A stretch of 64,000 bases of DNA from Bryobacteraceae bacterium (lineage in GTDB: Bacteria; Acidobacteriota; Terriglobia; Bryobacterales; Bryobacteraceae): NCBI GenBank assembly GCA_019187195.1, contig JABAQT010000002.1, positions 99,625 to 163,624 on the forward strand. The letters are read 5' to 3'. The notes under the pieces were generated by a model. It was not told the DNA's origin. It searched no databases and worked only from the letters and a program-made list of their open reading frames with translations. Position numbers and translations under genes: made by a program. Positions 27,956 to 36,125 of this stretch are shown one piece after another (the first letter of the stretch is position 1; the number at the start of each line of letters is the position of its first letter).

Positions 27956-29941
27956 CTACCGGCTGCCCCCGGACGGCGAAGGCAGGCTCATCACGAAATC
28001 CCATTCCCTGCCCGAAAGCTTCTCGATCGCCGGCAGATCGGCCTCGAGCAGATAGCCGCCTTCCACCAGCTTGCGCGCGGCCGCCCGAATCCGCCCCAGG
28101 TATGCCGCCCGGTCGTGGTAGCGCTCGATGACCACGCGCCGCGAAAACGGGAAATAGGACCCCGTCATGCTGCAAAGCTCGTCCGCCGCTCCAATGGCGG
28201 GGCTGCGAAGATTCCATCCGGTATGCGCCGCCAGCGGTACCGCCACCTGCGGCGTCTTCAACCCGCCGATATCGTTCCCATCCGCGTCCACCTGCGGCAA
28301 CAGAATCGTGAACGGCGGCCCCATCTTCGGAGGCTCGTTCGTCACGATGCCGCGAGAACGGAACTCCGGTCCAAAATCCAGGCGGTACACTTCGTGAATC
28401 CGCTTGGGGGTGATGACGCCCGGCAAGGCCGGATAGCGTACGTGATCGAGGGTGGCCAGTTCGTGCCGGTCGACGCGCGGATACACCGATGGCGGAGGCG
28501 CGGCGTCATCCGCGATCCAGCGCTGCATCGCTAGCAGCAGGCCGCGCATGATCCATTGATAGTCATTCCCGTTGTTGAGGTAACGGGTATTGTGGCTCCT
28601 CACCGGAGGGATCGAGCCCGGTCCGTGATTCCCCCCCGCCATCACATACAGGCGTGTGCCGGCAGCAAGCGGCACGTCGGCCGATCCATCAAGTGCCGTG
28701 TGGATCAGCGACGCCGCGCGCCCGTAATACTCGTAAGCCGAGTTGGTGTAGAAAATCTTCGGAACCACATGGTCTTGCTCCGCGCGCGCAAGGATGCCGC
28801 CTTCCAACCCCGTCACCGTGTCCTTCTCCTTCAGGTCGGTGAAGGGAAAAATATCGGTCGCGTAGTAGAAGTTGAAGAACGGCCGCGCGTCGCGCGAAGG
28901 CTGCGCGAACTGGTGGTTGAAATTGCCGCGCCCGCCGCCGGCTACATTCGCCCACACCCCGTCGAAGACGCGCCGTCCCTGCTCGTCGCGATTGAAACCC
29001 TGGTAGAGAAAGGTGCGCAGGAAGCGGCCGCTCTGAGAACTCCCGAACGCGAGAGTGCGCCGCGCTCCTCGAGCGAACGCCGCGAGCGGAGCCGGAGCCT
29101 GGCCCGCCTTCAACGCGGAAATGAAGTCGCGGATGCCCGCCATCCCCAGGCCCACAACGGGCGGATCCTGCGAATGATAGACCACTTCGTAGATCTTGCC
29201 CGCTTCAAACCCCGAAGGCTTCTGTACAGCGCCACGATCTTCCGTAAAGCTCCACTGCCCCCGCGGTATCACGCGCCGCGGCCCGTTCGCCAGGCTGCGC
29301 TCGGTAAGCGTCGCCGAAGAGTCGTTGTCAATGGCGCGGTAGGGAAAGAACTGCCGGTCACCAAGCGAAAACGAGGTGATCGCCGTATCGGGAACAAAAT
29401 CCGAACGGACCACGCCCACTATCGGCGAGCCGTCGGGGTTCTTCGCAATGGGCACGGTGACGCTCATCAACGGAGGTTCGCGCGGGATATCGAACTGCCA
29501 TCCGAGCCACGCCAGCGTGAACCCCTGTTTCAACAGCAGTGCGTCGCCGAACTCGGCCGCCGTCCGCGGATCGTTCGAGGACTTCCCCAGGCTGAACGTA
29601 TGCAGAAGCCCCTTGCGGCCGCGATTGGATACTTCGAATAACAGCGTCCCGTTGCCCTTTTCCGGACGCGTGGGGACGAAGAGCACGAAATCGGCGTGGA
29701 ACTCGACCTGCCCTCTGCCGTTGCGCGGCGCGAGCTTGAGATTGACGACATCACGGTTGGCGGCGGCCATCGGATCCACGGCGAAGTATGCCTTTCCGAT
29801 CACCCGCTCATAGGATCCGGCGTTGCCGAAGGACTGTCCATTCAGAATCGGGGATCGCTCGGAAACCTCGATCCGCACAAGAGCCGCCTGCAGAAGCGCC
29901 GGGACGAGAATGGCGAACAAACGAAGGGTCACGCCTGACAT
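27956..29941 (-). CDS. Abhydrolase_10 family protein, exported
   Basis: 661 residues, N-terminal hydrophobic leader (LRLFAILVPALLQAALV). The sequence follows the alpha/beta-hydrolase domain family PF20091 (Abhydrolase_10): an early beta-rich segment (SPILNGQSFGNAGSYERVIGK is family-typical), the nucleophile elbow LAFGSSQSGRFLRTFLYQG, the NHGPGSIPP loop and a terminal helical lid. Substrates in this family are not well known; some members are annotated as esterases. It converges on the preceding hydrolase (23-nt gap) and diverges from GH172 with a 150-nt gap. No frame damage is visible. Confidence 0.82.
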   Translation of the reverse strand: MSGVTLRLFAILVPALLQAALVRIEVSERSPILNGQSFGNAGSYERVIGKAYFAVDPMAAANRDVVNLKLAPRNGRGQVEFHADFVLFVPTRPEKGNGTLLFEVSNRGRKGLLHTFSLGKSSNDPRTAAEFGDALLLKQGFTLAWLGWQFDIPREPPLMSVTVPIAKNPDGSPIVGVVRSDFVPDTAITSFSLGDRQFFPYRAIDNDSSATLTERSLANGPRRVIPRGQWSFTEDRGAVQKPSGFEAGKIYEVVYHSQDPPVVGLGMAGIRDFISALKAGQAPAPLAAFARGARRTLAFGSSQSGRFLRTFLYQGFNRDEQGRRVFDGVWANVAGGGRGNFNHQFAQPSRDARPFFNFYYATDIFPFTDLKEKDTVTGLEGGILARAEQDHVVPKIFYTNSAYEYYGRAASLIHTALDGSADVPLAAGTRLYVMAGGNHGPGSIPPVRSHNTRYLNNGNDYQWIMRGLLLAMQRWIADDAAPPPSVYPRVDRHELATLDHVRYPALPGVITPKRIHEVYRLDFGPEFRSRGIVTNEPPKMGPPFTILLPQVDADGNDIGGLKTPQVAVPLAAHTGWNLRSPAIGAADELCSMTGSYFPFSRRVVIERYHDRAAYLGRIRAAARKLVEGGYLLEADLPAIEKLSGREWDFVMSLPSPSGGSR

Positions 29942-30076
29942 TGTAGTGAACCGGCGGGCCGGCTGTGAGGATGGCGGCTTCGTCGCGGCTCACCGGCTCA
30001 TGCCCCCCGTCGCTCTGCTGATGCGGGGCCTCGCCCACGGCGCGCCCGTCACGGCTCTGTATGACCCTGAGGGATG

Positions 30077-30085
30077 TGGTATCCA
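30077..30085 (+). promoter_or_regulatory. Extended -10 of the GH172 gene
   Basis: TGgTATCCA, with the ATG at 30092 exactly 7 nt after the hexamer. The hexamer's final base is not the usual T, so it is weaker than the others. It fits the leaderless pattern seen elsewhere in the window. Confidence 0.35.
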
Positions 30086-30091
30086 TAACCC

Positions 30092-31318
30092 ATGTCAGGT
30101 ACCAATCCTTCCAATCCTCGCCGCCGTTTCCTCGCTGGAGCCCTCGGAATCGGAGCCGCTCCGGCCGCTCTGGCCCAACAGGGAGTCGCGCCCGGCCGCG
30201 CGCCCGCCCCAGGAGGACTCAGCCAGCTCTATTGGGCGCGAACGGGCAGACGCCGCCGCTCGTCCAGTTGGAACCGTACGGGCAGGAACGCCGACCGCGT
30301 CAGCGTCGAACCCGGCCGCGGCGCCGTGATCGCCGATATCCGGGGCGCGGGGTGCATCCACCACATCTGGATTACGATCTCGGATAACGAGCCTGACTAC
30401 CTGAGGCGGATCGTATTGCGCGCCTGGTGGGATGGCGAATCCGCGCCCAGCATCGAAACCCCCGTCGGAGATTTCTTCGGCGTGGGGCATGCCCGCGTCT
30501 CCAATTACAGCTCCCTACCGCTGAACATGGTGACGGGAGGCGGCGTGGAAGCGCAGGCCCGCGCGGCCATGAACTGTTTCTTCCCCATGCCCTTCGCCCG
30601 CGGCGCGCGCCTCGAGATCGAGAACCAGGGCCGGCAGCCCCTCGGGTCCCTCTATTACTACGTCGATTACGAAGAGCATCCTTCGCTGCCGGACGAAGCC
30701 CTGCGTTTCCACGCCATGTGGCGCCGTGAGAATCCGGCCCGCAACGTCTCATTGAACCTCGCCGATCGCGCCAACGCCGCTCGCGCCAATGACGTTGTCA
30801 ACCTTGACGGAGCGAACAACTACGTCCTGCTCGAAGCCAGGGGCCGCGGCCACTACGTGGGCTGCAACCTCTCCATCGACCACACCAACCCCATCCCCAA
30901 CTTCGGCTGGTTCGGGGAAGGCGACGACATGATCTTCATCGATGGCGAAACCACGCCCTCGCTGGTCGGCACGGGCACCGAGGACTACTTCTGCGCGGCC
31001 TGGGGCTATCCGGGCGGGTTCAATCCGATGCCCTATCACGGCGTCTCCTACGCCGGCGGACCCACCAGTGGCCCGGCGCCCTATTCAGGCAAGTGGACGA
31101 TGTACCGGTTCCACATCGAGGATCCCGTAATGTTCGAGAAGTCGATCAAGGTGACCATCGAGCATGGCCATGGCAACGTCCACGCTTCCGACTACGCCTC
31201 CACCGCTTACTGGTATCAGACCGAGCCGCACGCTCCCTTTCCCGCCCTCCTCCCCGTCGAGAGCCGCCTCCCCATCCCCGATCGTGAAAGCTTGCGGGAC
31301 TATTGGAAAACCTATTGA
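30092..31318 (+). CDS. GH172 (DUF2961) family glycosidase, Tat-exported
   Basis: 408 residues. A Tat signal (NPRRRFLAGALGIGAA) ends near ALAQ. The DUF2961 core follows, with GRGAVIADIRGAGCIHHIWIT, the conserved GTGTEDYFCAAWGYP containing candidate catalytic acidic residues, and FHIEDPVMFEKSIKVTIEHG. GH172 includes a difructose-anhydride-forming alpha-D-fructofuranosidase and arabinofuranosidases, so this enzyme likely releases fructose or arabinose units from polymers in the periplasm. It stands between a secreted hydrolase on the other strand and an unknown membrane protein 38 nt downstream. Confidence 0.88.
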   Translation: MSGTNPSNPRRRFLAGALGIGAAPAALAQQGVAPGRAPAPGGLSQLYWARTGRRRRSSSWNRTGRNADRVSVEPGRGAVIADIRGAGCIHHIWITISDNEPDYLRRIVLRAWWDGESAPSIETPVGDFFGVGHARVSNYSSLPLNMVTGGGVEAQARAAMNCFFPMPFARGARLEIENQGRQPLGSLYYYVDYEEHPSLPDEALRFHAMWRRENPARNVSLNLADRANAARANDVVNLDGANNYVLLEARGRGHYVGCNLSIDHTNPIPNFGWFGEGDDMIFIDGETTPSLVGTGTEDYFCAAWGYPGGFNPMPYHGVSYAGGPTSGPAPYSGKWTMYRFHIEDPVMFEKSIKVTIEHGHGNVHASDYASTAYWYQTEPHAPFPALLPVESRLPIPDRESLRDYWKTY

Positions 31319-31340
31319 CGCGGCGAGCGCCGGCCGTGCG

Positions 31341-31348
31341 TGTAAAAT
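31341..31348 (+). promoter_or_regulatory. -10 promoter element of the membrane protein gene
   Basis: TGTAAAAT with the hexamer TAAAAT at 31343-31348; the ATG at 31357 is 9 nt after it. The short distance leaves almost no leader. Confidence 0.4.
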
Positions 31349-31356
31349 AGCAGTCC

Positions 31357-32838
31357 ATGCTTTCCGGAAGGCTTACCGCTGGCGCTGTCCTCCTGTGCGG
31401 GTTGGCGCATTCCATCGGCTGGGGCATCCGTGGAAATTGGGGCCACGAATACGGAGCCCTGATCCCCGGAGCCCTGTCAGCCATCGCCGCCTGCCTGGTG
31501 TCCGGCCGCGCCGGCTGGCGGAGCCGCGTGGTGCACTTCGCCTTCTTCGGCGCAATCGGCTGGTCGTTCGGCGGATCGATGTCATACGGCCTCGTGCAAG
31601 GCTACACCCACACGGGAAGCGCGCCCGATGTCTTCTATGGCTACGCCATGCTCTACCTGATCGGATTCCTTTGGGGCGCGATGGGAGGAGCGGGAGCCGG
31701 ACTCGCCGCCATGCTCGACCGCAAGCGGCTCACGGATTTCTATCCGCCTTTGATCACAACCTTCATCGCCTGGTTTGTCTGGGAATATCCACTCGCCGCC
31801 CATCCACCGGGCTGGTATGACACCGACTGGGCGGGAGTGCTCGTCCTTCTGGCGGCCGTATTGCTCTCCATTGCCATCCGCCGCAAAATCACGGAAGCGG
31901 ACCGCCTCATCCTGTCGATGGCCGCGGGTTGGTGGGCCGGCGTGCTCATCCTCGTGGCCGGACTCGGGCTCCGCATGACCCCGCCCCGTGGCGACAATTG
32001 GGCCGGTTGCCTGGGCATGGTGGCCGCCATGTCCGTCTTCCTCGCGCGTCACAATCTCCGTCCACTCGTCTGGGTGTCGATGCTCTCCGGCATCGTTTCC
32101 GGCATCGGGTTCACCACCGGCCAGTTGATTCGCGTGGCGGGATTCGCTTCGCCCATCCGCGAGAACTGGCACAGTGTTCTCGAACAGACCTTCGGCTTCA
32201 TCAGCGGCGTGGGCATTGCCGCCGCCCTGTCATGGCTGGCGGGCCGCGCCCCGCGCCAAACCGAAGAACCAGCCGTACGCCCGTGGGCGGAGCCCTTCGC
32301 CTTCTGCTTTCTCCTTCTCGTGGTGACCTACATCAACATCGTCAAAAACATCCACACCATCTGGCTGCCGAATCACGTGATCCCGGAAATCATGTACGGC
32401 ATTCCACTGCTGTGGTGGTTCCGCTTTGCCTACCTTGCGCTCGCCGCGGCGGTGATTTTTCTCACGTTCCGCCACTGCAGGGAACCTCTGGCCGTTGTCC
32501 CGCCAACCTGGCTCGGCCGCGGCCAGGCTCTGTTCCTGCTGTTCTTGTGGTGGATCGTCACCGGCAATCTGTCACGCTACCTGCCCTTCGATCCCCACCG
32601 CCTCATCACCGAAGGCGTCATTCACCTGAACGCCTGTCTCGCCTCCGTGCTCGTCCTGATCGTGCCGCGCCCCGTGGACAGGCCGCCCGTGGAAGGGCCA
32701 TTTCCACGGCTTCGCGCGCTGTGCGCCGTCTCCCTCGTCCTGGTCCTTCTCTATGCCTCGGTGTCGGTGTGGGGAATCGGGGGCCCATCGAGGGGAGCCC
32801 GCTACCGGTTCGGCCCGAATGCGCAGGACGCGCGCTGA
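31357..32838 (+). CDS. Polytopic membrane protein of unknown function
   Basis: 493 residues with roughly twelve hydrophobic segments. It opens with a conserved-looking run (GLAHSIGWGIRGNWGHEYGA) rich in Gly, Trp and His, and has charged loops such as RRKITEADR and DRPPVEGPFPR. No transporter family motif was recognised. Proteins of similar layout occur near glycosidases and sulfatase-like genes in Acidobacteria and Planctomycetes, but I cannot assign a role. A degenerate copy of its last 270 nt follows immediately. It may be co-transcribed with GH172 or use its own -10. Confidence 0.75.
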   Translation: MLSGRLTAGAVLLCGLAHSIGWGIRGNWGHEYGALIPGALSAIAACLVSGRAGWRSRVVHFAFFGAIGWSFGGSMSYGLVQGYTHTGSAPDVFYGYAMLYLIGFLWGAMGGAGAGLAAMLDRKRLTDFYPPLITTFIAWFVWEYPLAAHPPGWYDTDWAGVLVLLAAVLLSIAIRRKITEADRLILSMAAGWWAGVLILVAGLGLRMTPPRGDNWAGCLGMVAAMSVFLARHNLRPLVWVSMLSGIVSGIGFTTGQLIRVAGFASPIRENWHSVLEQTFGFISGVGIAAALSWLAGRAPRQTEEPAVRPWAEPFAFCFLLLVVTYINIVKNIHTIWLPNHVIPEIMYGIPLLWWFRFAYLALAAAVIFLTFRHCREPLAVVPPTWLGRGQALFLLFLWWIVTGNLSRYLPFDPHRLITEGVIHLNACLASVLVLIVPRPVDRPPVEGPFPRLRALCAVSLVLVLLYASVSVWGIGGPSRGARYRFGPNAQDAR

Positions 32839-32862
32839 GACTCGCTTCCCTTCTCCCCAACA

Positions 32863-33024
32863 CCGTTCGATCCCAACGGCCTCATCACAGGAGCCGCCAT
32901 CCACTCGTTTCGATCTCCGGCTTCGCCGTGCGCCGCCCCCCCCGCCCTGGTTCTTCTTCATGCCTCGGCGCCGTTACCGGTTCGGCTCGCGCGGCACGCA
33001 CTCCGAAACTCACTTCCCTTCCCG
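32863..33024 (+). pseudogene. Decayed partial duplication of the 3' end of the membrane protein gene
   Basis: This stretch matches 32584-32853 in order but with internal deletions: 32863-32888 against 32584-32609 (23 of 26 bases), 32946-32968 against 32739-32761 (20 of 23), 32973-32989 against 32801-32817 (15 of 17), and the end CACTTCCCTTC against CGCTTCCCTTC after the stop. No frame is preserved. The copy runs into the 3' end of the convergent hydrolase, whose stop (33010-33012) lies inside it. Confidence 0.75.
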
Positions 33025-34896
33025 CAACTCGACGTTGTTCCCCAACGCCGCGATACGCGGAATATCGAACCTCTCGAGTAATCCGAAGCAGAAAAACTCC
33101 GGCCACTTTTCAGCAGTCAGGTCTTCCTCGAGAATCTGCTTCAGGCTGCGCAGGGAATCATATAGAGCGGCCCCTTCAATGGAAGGCTCCAACGCGGCCG
33201 CCACAATTCCCATCAGGCCGGCGCGCCGGCCATGGGATTCCAGCGTCACGCGCATGCCGCGGCCCTTCAGCCATCTCGCGATGGCCGCAATCTGGCTCGC
33301 CTGCAAGCCGAGCGGCCGTTCCCCCAACGCCGCAATCTGCATCGCAAACAGCGCGTCGCGCTGCGCAATGCGGGATTCCCCTACGTAGAAAGGATCGATC
33401 GCCAGCACGCGCTTTCCCCCGCTCAGCAACGCCGCCGCCCGCGCCGCCAGCGCCTGCCGCCCCTCATCGCCAACCAGAATGACGGTTTCCCGCGCGCCGG
33501 AACCGCCCGCTTCCACTCCCGGTACGGTCCAGGAACCCCCAAGCCGGAAGCGCCACCACGTTACCCCCGTTCCTTCCGCTGTCTCCCGGGCCACTTCCCT
33601 TGCGTCCATCGCCAGCCGTTGCGCCCGCACCACCCCCGCCAACTCATCGCGCGTCCCTTCCCCGCGCGGCAGGTCCCGCGCGAGTTGCATGGCCAGCGCG
33701 TGAAAAGTCGCATTGTTCTCCGGCAGCGGCGAAGCCAGTTGCGCGGCGGTTCGGATTTCGGAATCGACCGGGATCTCCTTCAATGGATAATCTGGATTGC
33801 CGGCGAAGAACTGGTCCCGCAGAAAACGGTAAAGCTCCTCGCGGCTCGATTGATCGTAGTTGTGTCCCTCGCTGTAGTTGATGAAGTAGCGCAGACTGTC
33901 CGGCGCGCCGTAGAGCGCGTAGACATTGCGTGCCGATTGCAGCAGCGGTCCCACGGCATAATCCGCCCGAAAACAGCAGTTGTCCTTCGCGTTGTTGATG
34001 AACATCAGCGGATGCGGAGCCACCATGTCCGAAAGGTGCATATAGTCCGCCACCGTGGCCATGTCGGTGGGAGTCTGCTCGCTATCCCCCATATCGAGCA
34101 TCGGCCACTGCGCCCGCGTGACAAAGCTCGAATGCCCGGCCACCGGAACCGAAAGCTTGACGCGCGTATCGAGCGCGCTGATGAACGTGGTTTGCCATCC
34201 GCCGCCGGAAAGCCCCGTCACCGCGACGCGGCTCAAGTCCGCATGCTCATGCCCCAGCACTATATCGAGCGTGCGCTCCATCTCGAGATAAAAGACAGCC
34301 AGACCGCTCGTGCCCGTAAGATCGATCTGATTCATGCGGTAGTGGTTGAAATCCTCCCACGAAAGCTGTCCCCTCCCGAGCCATTCGACGTTGACCGCCA
34401 GCATCCCTCTCCGCGCCAGGTTGATGCAGCGCGTCTGGATGTATGGCGTCGAAACCCCTTCCTTCTCATGCCCGTTGACATTCATCACCACCGGGATCTT
34501 CCCCGTCATCCGCTCCGGCTCGTAAAGGAGCCCCGGAACCCATAGCCCGGGAACCACTTCGAACCGGAACTTTCTCACGCGATAGCCTTGGCCGGGAAGC
34601 GTCTCGAGCCACTCGGCCTTCCCCTCCGCCTTTCGCCATCGCCGCGCCTCGCCGCGAAACACCACCTTATCGAGCATCTGCCGCCGGATGTCCCCTGCAT
34701 ACCGGTCCCATTCAAGCGCCGAGGAGAATGCCGGCACGACGGGCACGCGCGAAGCCGTGTACACCTGAACCTCATCGAGCGGTTGTTTCGCGTCGAGCAG
34801 CGGACGGTCCAGCCACTTGCGAACATCATCCCCGGTTTGGGAGAACAGGCGGAAAGGAAGAAGGCAAAAAGGAAGAAGAAGGAACAGCCGGCGCAT
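33010..34896 (-). CDS. Secreted alpha/beta-hydrolase, acetyl-xylan-esterase-like
   Basis: 628 residues from MRRLFLLLPF; the Sec signal ends near LFSQ. The main hydrolase domain (about 90-370) has VVMNVNGHEKEGVSTPY, the elbow VAVTGLSGGGWQTTFISAL with the nucleophilic Ser, an acidic site around FINNAKDNCCFRAD, and a His in YSEGHNYDQ. A second, weaker fold fills the C-terminal 200 residues (VLAIDPFYVGESR, VTLESHGRRAGLMG) with no clear nucleophile. It resembles the hydrolase at 22368. I chose the inner ATG because the upstream TTG lengthens the basic region without adding signal. The stop lies inside the decayed repeat described above. Confidence 0.8.
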   Translation of the reverse strand: MRRLFLLLPFCLLPFRLFSQTGDDVRKWLDRPLLDAKQPLDEVQVYTASRVPVVPAFSSALEWDRYAGDIRRQMLDKVVFRGEARRWRKAEGKAEWLETLPGQGYRVRKFRFEVVPGLWVPGLLYEPERMTGKIPVVMNVNGHEKEGVSTPYIQTRCINLARRGMLAVNVEWLGRGQLSWEDFNHYRMNQIDLTGTSGLAVFYLEMERTLDIVLGHEHADLSRVAVTGLSGGGWQTTFISALDTRVKLSVPVAGHSSFVTRAQWPMLDMGDSEQTPTDMATVADYMHLSDMVAPHPLMFINNAKDNCCFRADYAVGPLLQSARNVYALYGAPDSLRYFINYSEGHNYDQSSREELYRFLRDQFFAGNPDYPLKEIPVDSEIRTAAQLASPLPENNATFHALAMQLARDLPRGEGTRDELAGVVRAQRLAMDAREVARETAEGTGVTWWRFRLGGSWTVPGVEAGGSGARETVILVGDEGRQALAARAAALLSGGKRVLAIDPFYVGESRIAQRDALFAMQIAALGERPLGLQASQIAAIARWLKGRGMRVTLESHGRRAGLMGIVAAALEPSIEGAALYDSLRSLKQILEEDLTAEKWPEFFCFGLLERFDIPRIAALGNNVELREGK

Positions 34897-34920
34897 AGGG
34901 TGAACGTACCATATCCGCAA

Positions 34921-35508
34921 CTAACGCTTGCGGAAGACACGGCGGCGAATGTCGGGCCAGAACTCGCGAAACACGCTGTTGCCCGCGTCCGCCGCAAACG
35001 AATAGCCCGCCGCCTCGATGCCCTGCCCGTACCCTCTCGTCGAATCCGGCTGCCAGGTGCGGGACAGTAATCCGCCCGCCAGCACCCCACAGATCCGGCC
35101 CACCGCGATGGTGTCGCCCCCGTTGTCCCTCCGCGTTAGCAGCGTGTATTTCAGGGCGTATCCGATCCTCGCCCAAAACCGTGTTTGACCGGATTCGATA
35201 TAGCGCGGATCTTCGTGCAGCGCGAGGCCGATCCCCATCCGCGTTGTCTCCTCGATGGCGTTCTGCGCAAAACGGGAAGCCACCCGCCGGCCATACCCTC
35301 GCATCCCTTGTCCCCATTCATGGGGAGTATCCACCCATTGATGAAACCCCGCCGAAGCCGCCGAAAACGCGATCGGCTGAGGACCATAAGCGGTAACCAG
35401 GTAGAGTTTCAGCTTCTGCCCCGTAGTCAGGACCCGCGGAGCCTGTTGCGCGATCAGCGGCACAACCGTCAGCAACACCAGGCCGGCGAGCGTGGCTGGT
35501 CTTGTCAT
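34921..35508 (-). CDS. Conserved acidobacterial secreted protein
   Basis: 195 residues with a Sec signal (ATLAGLVLLTVVPLIAQQ). The mature part starts TTGQKLKLYLVTAYGPQPI and contains DTPHEWGQGMRGYGRRVASR and LHEDPRYIES, a pattern I know from uncharacterised outer-envelope proteins of Acidobacteria. No catalytic motif is visible. It overlaps the HAD gene by 4 nt upstream (ATGA at 35505-35508) and lies 24 nt before the hydrolase start, so it may be in a three-gene unit. Confidence 0.75.
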   Translation of the reverse strand: MTRPATLAGLVLLTVVPLIAQQAPRVLTTGQKLKLYLVTAYGPQPIAFSAASAGFHQWVDTPHEWGQGMRGYGRRVASRFAQNAIEETTRMGIGLALHEDPRYIESGQTRFWARIGYALKYTLLTRRDNGGDTIAVGRICGVLAGGLLSRTWQPDSTRGYGQGIEAAGYSFAADAGNSVFREFWPDIRRRVFRKR

Positions 35509-36122
35509 CCGTCCATTCCAAGCCGCCGCCGTACCAGTTCCACCGTCCGCGCGGGGTCCGGAATGCGCAGCACGTCAAAACCCGCCGCCCTGCCGCTCGC
35601 CACCCCCGCCTCGCTGTCCTCCACCACCAGCGCGCGGCGGACCCCGAGTATCGCCGCCGCCTTCCGGTATGGCTCCGGATCCGGCTTATGGCGCGTTACA
35701 TCCTCCCCGAATACCGTGACCGAAAGACTCTCCCACAATCCTCCGGCCTCGAGCACGGGCCGCACCTCCGAGCTCCGGCTGGATGAAACAACGCCCACCC
35801 GGTAGCCGTTCAATGAACGCACGAACTCCACCACGCCCGGGGCGAACGGCAACTGCCGCCGGATCTCCTCGCGGAACAACTCCGTCTTGGCGTCGTAGCG
35901 CGCCGAGATCTCTTCCACCGTCACCGGACGGTTCGCCCGCTTCACCAGGTCCTCCGCCATCTTCCTGTCGGAAATCCCGATATAGTGCTGGTGATAGCGC
36001 TCCCACTCGAGCGAAATGCCGAGGGGCAGAAGAACCTCCCGCCAGCAGGCAAAGTGGACCGGCTCGCTGTCGGCCAGAACTCCGTCGAAATCGAACAGTA
36101 CGGCTTCGTAGGATTCCGCCAT
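35505..36122 (-). CDS. HAD-superfamily phosphatase, beta-phosphoglucomutase-like
   Basis: 205 residues. Motif I is FDFDGVLADSE (Asp11 nucleophile, Asp13 acid/base), motif II is VSSSRSSEVR, motif III is the Lys in RHKPDPEPY, and motif IV is VVEDSEAGV. The cap is the small helical type of subfamily I. Relatives dephosphorylate sugar phosphates or isomerise beta-glucose 1-phosphate; the exact substrate is not readable. It lies 3 nt after the M48 protease stop on the same strand and overlaps the secreted protein gene by 4 nt. Confidence 0.88.
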   Translation of the reverse strand: MAESYEAVLFDFDGVLADSEPVHFACWREVLLPLGISLEWERYHQHYIGISDRKMAEDLVKRANRPVTVEEISARYDAKTELFREEIRRQLPFAPGVVEFVRSLNGYRVGVVSSSRSSEVRPVLEAGGLWESLSVTVFGEDVTRHKPDPEPYRKAAAILGVRRALVVEDSEAGVASGRAAGFDVLRIPDPARTVELVRRRLGMDG

Positions 36123-36125
36123 CCG

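Noticed and set aside
27900..27965. GC-rich inverted repeats between convergent hydrolases as a terminator
   Set aside because: Small hairpins are possible but no T tract follows on either strand.
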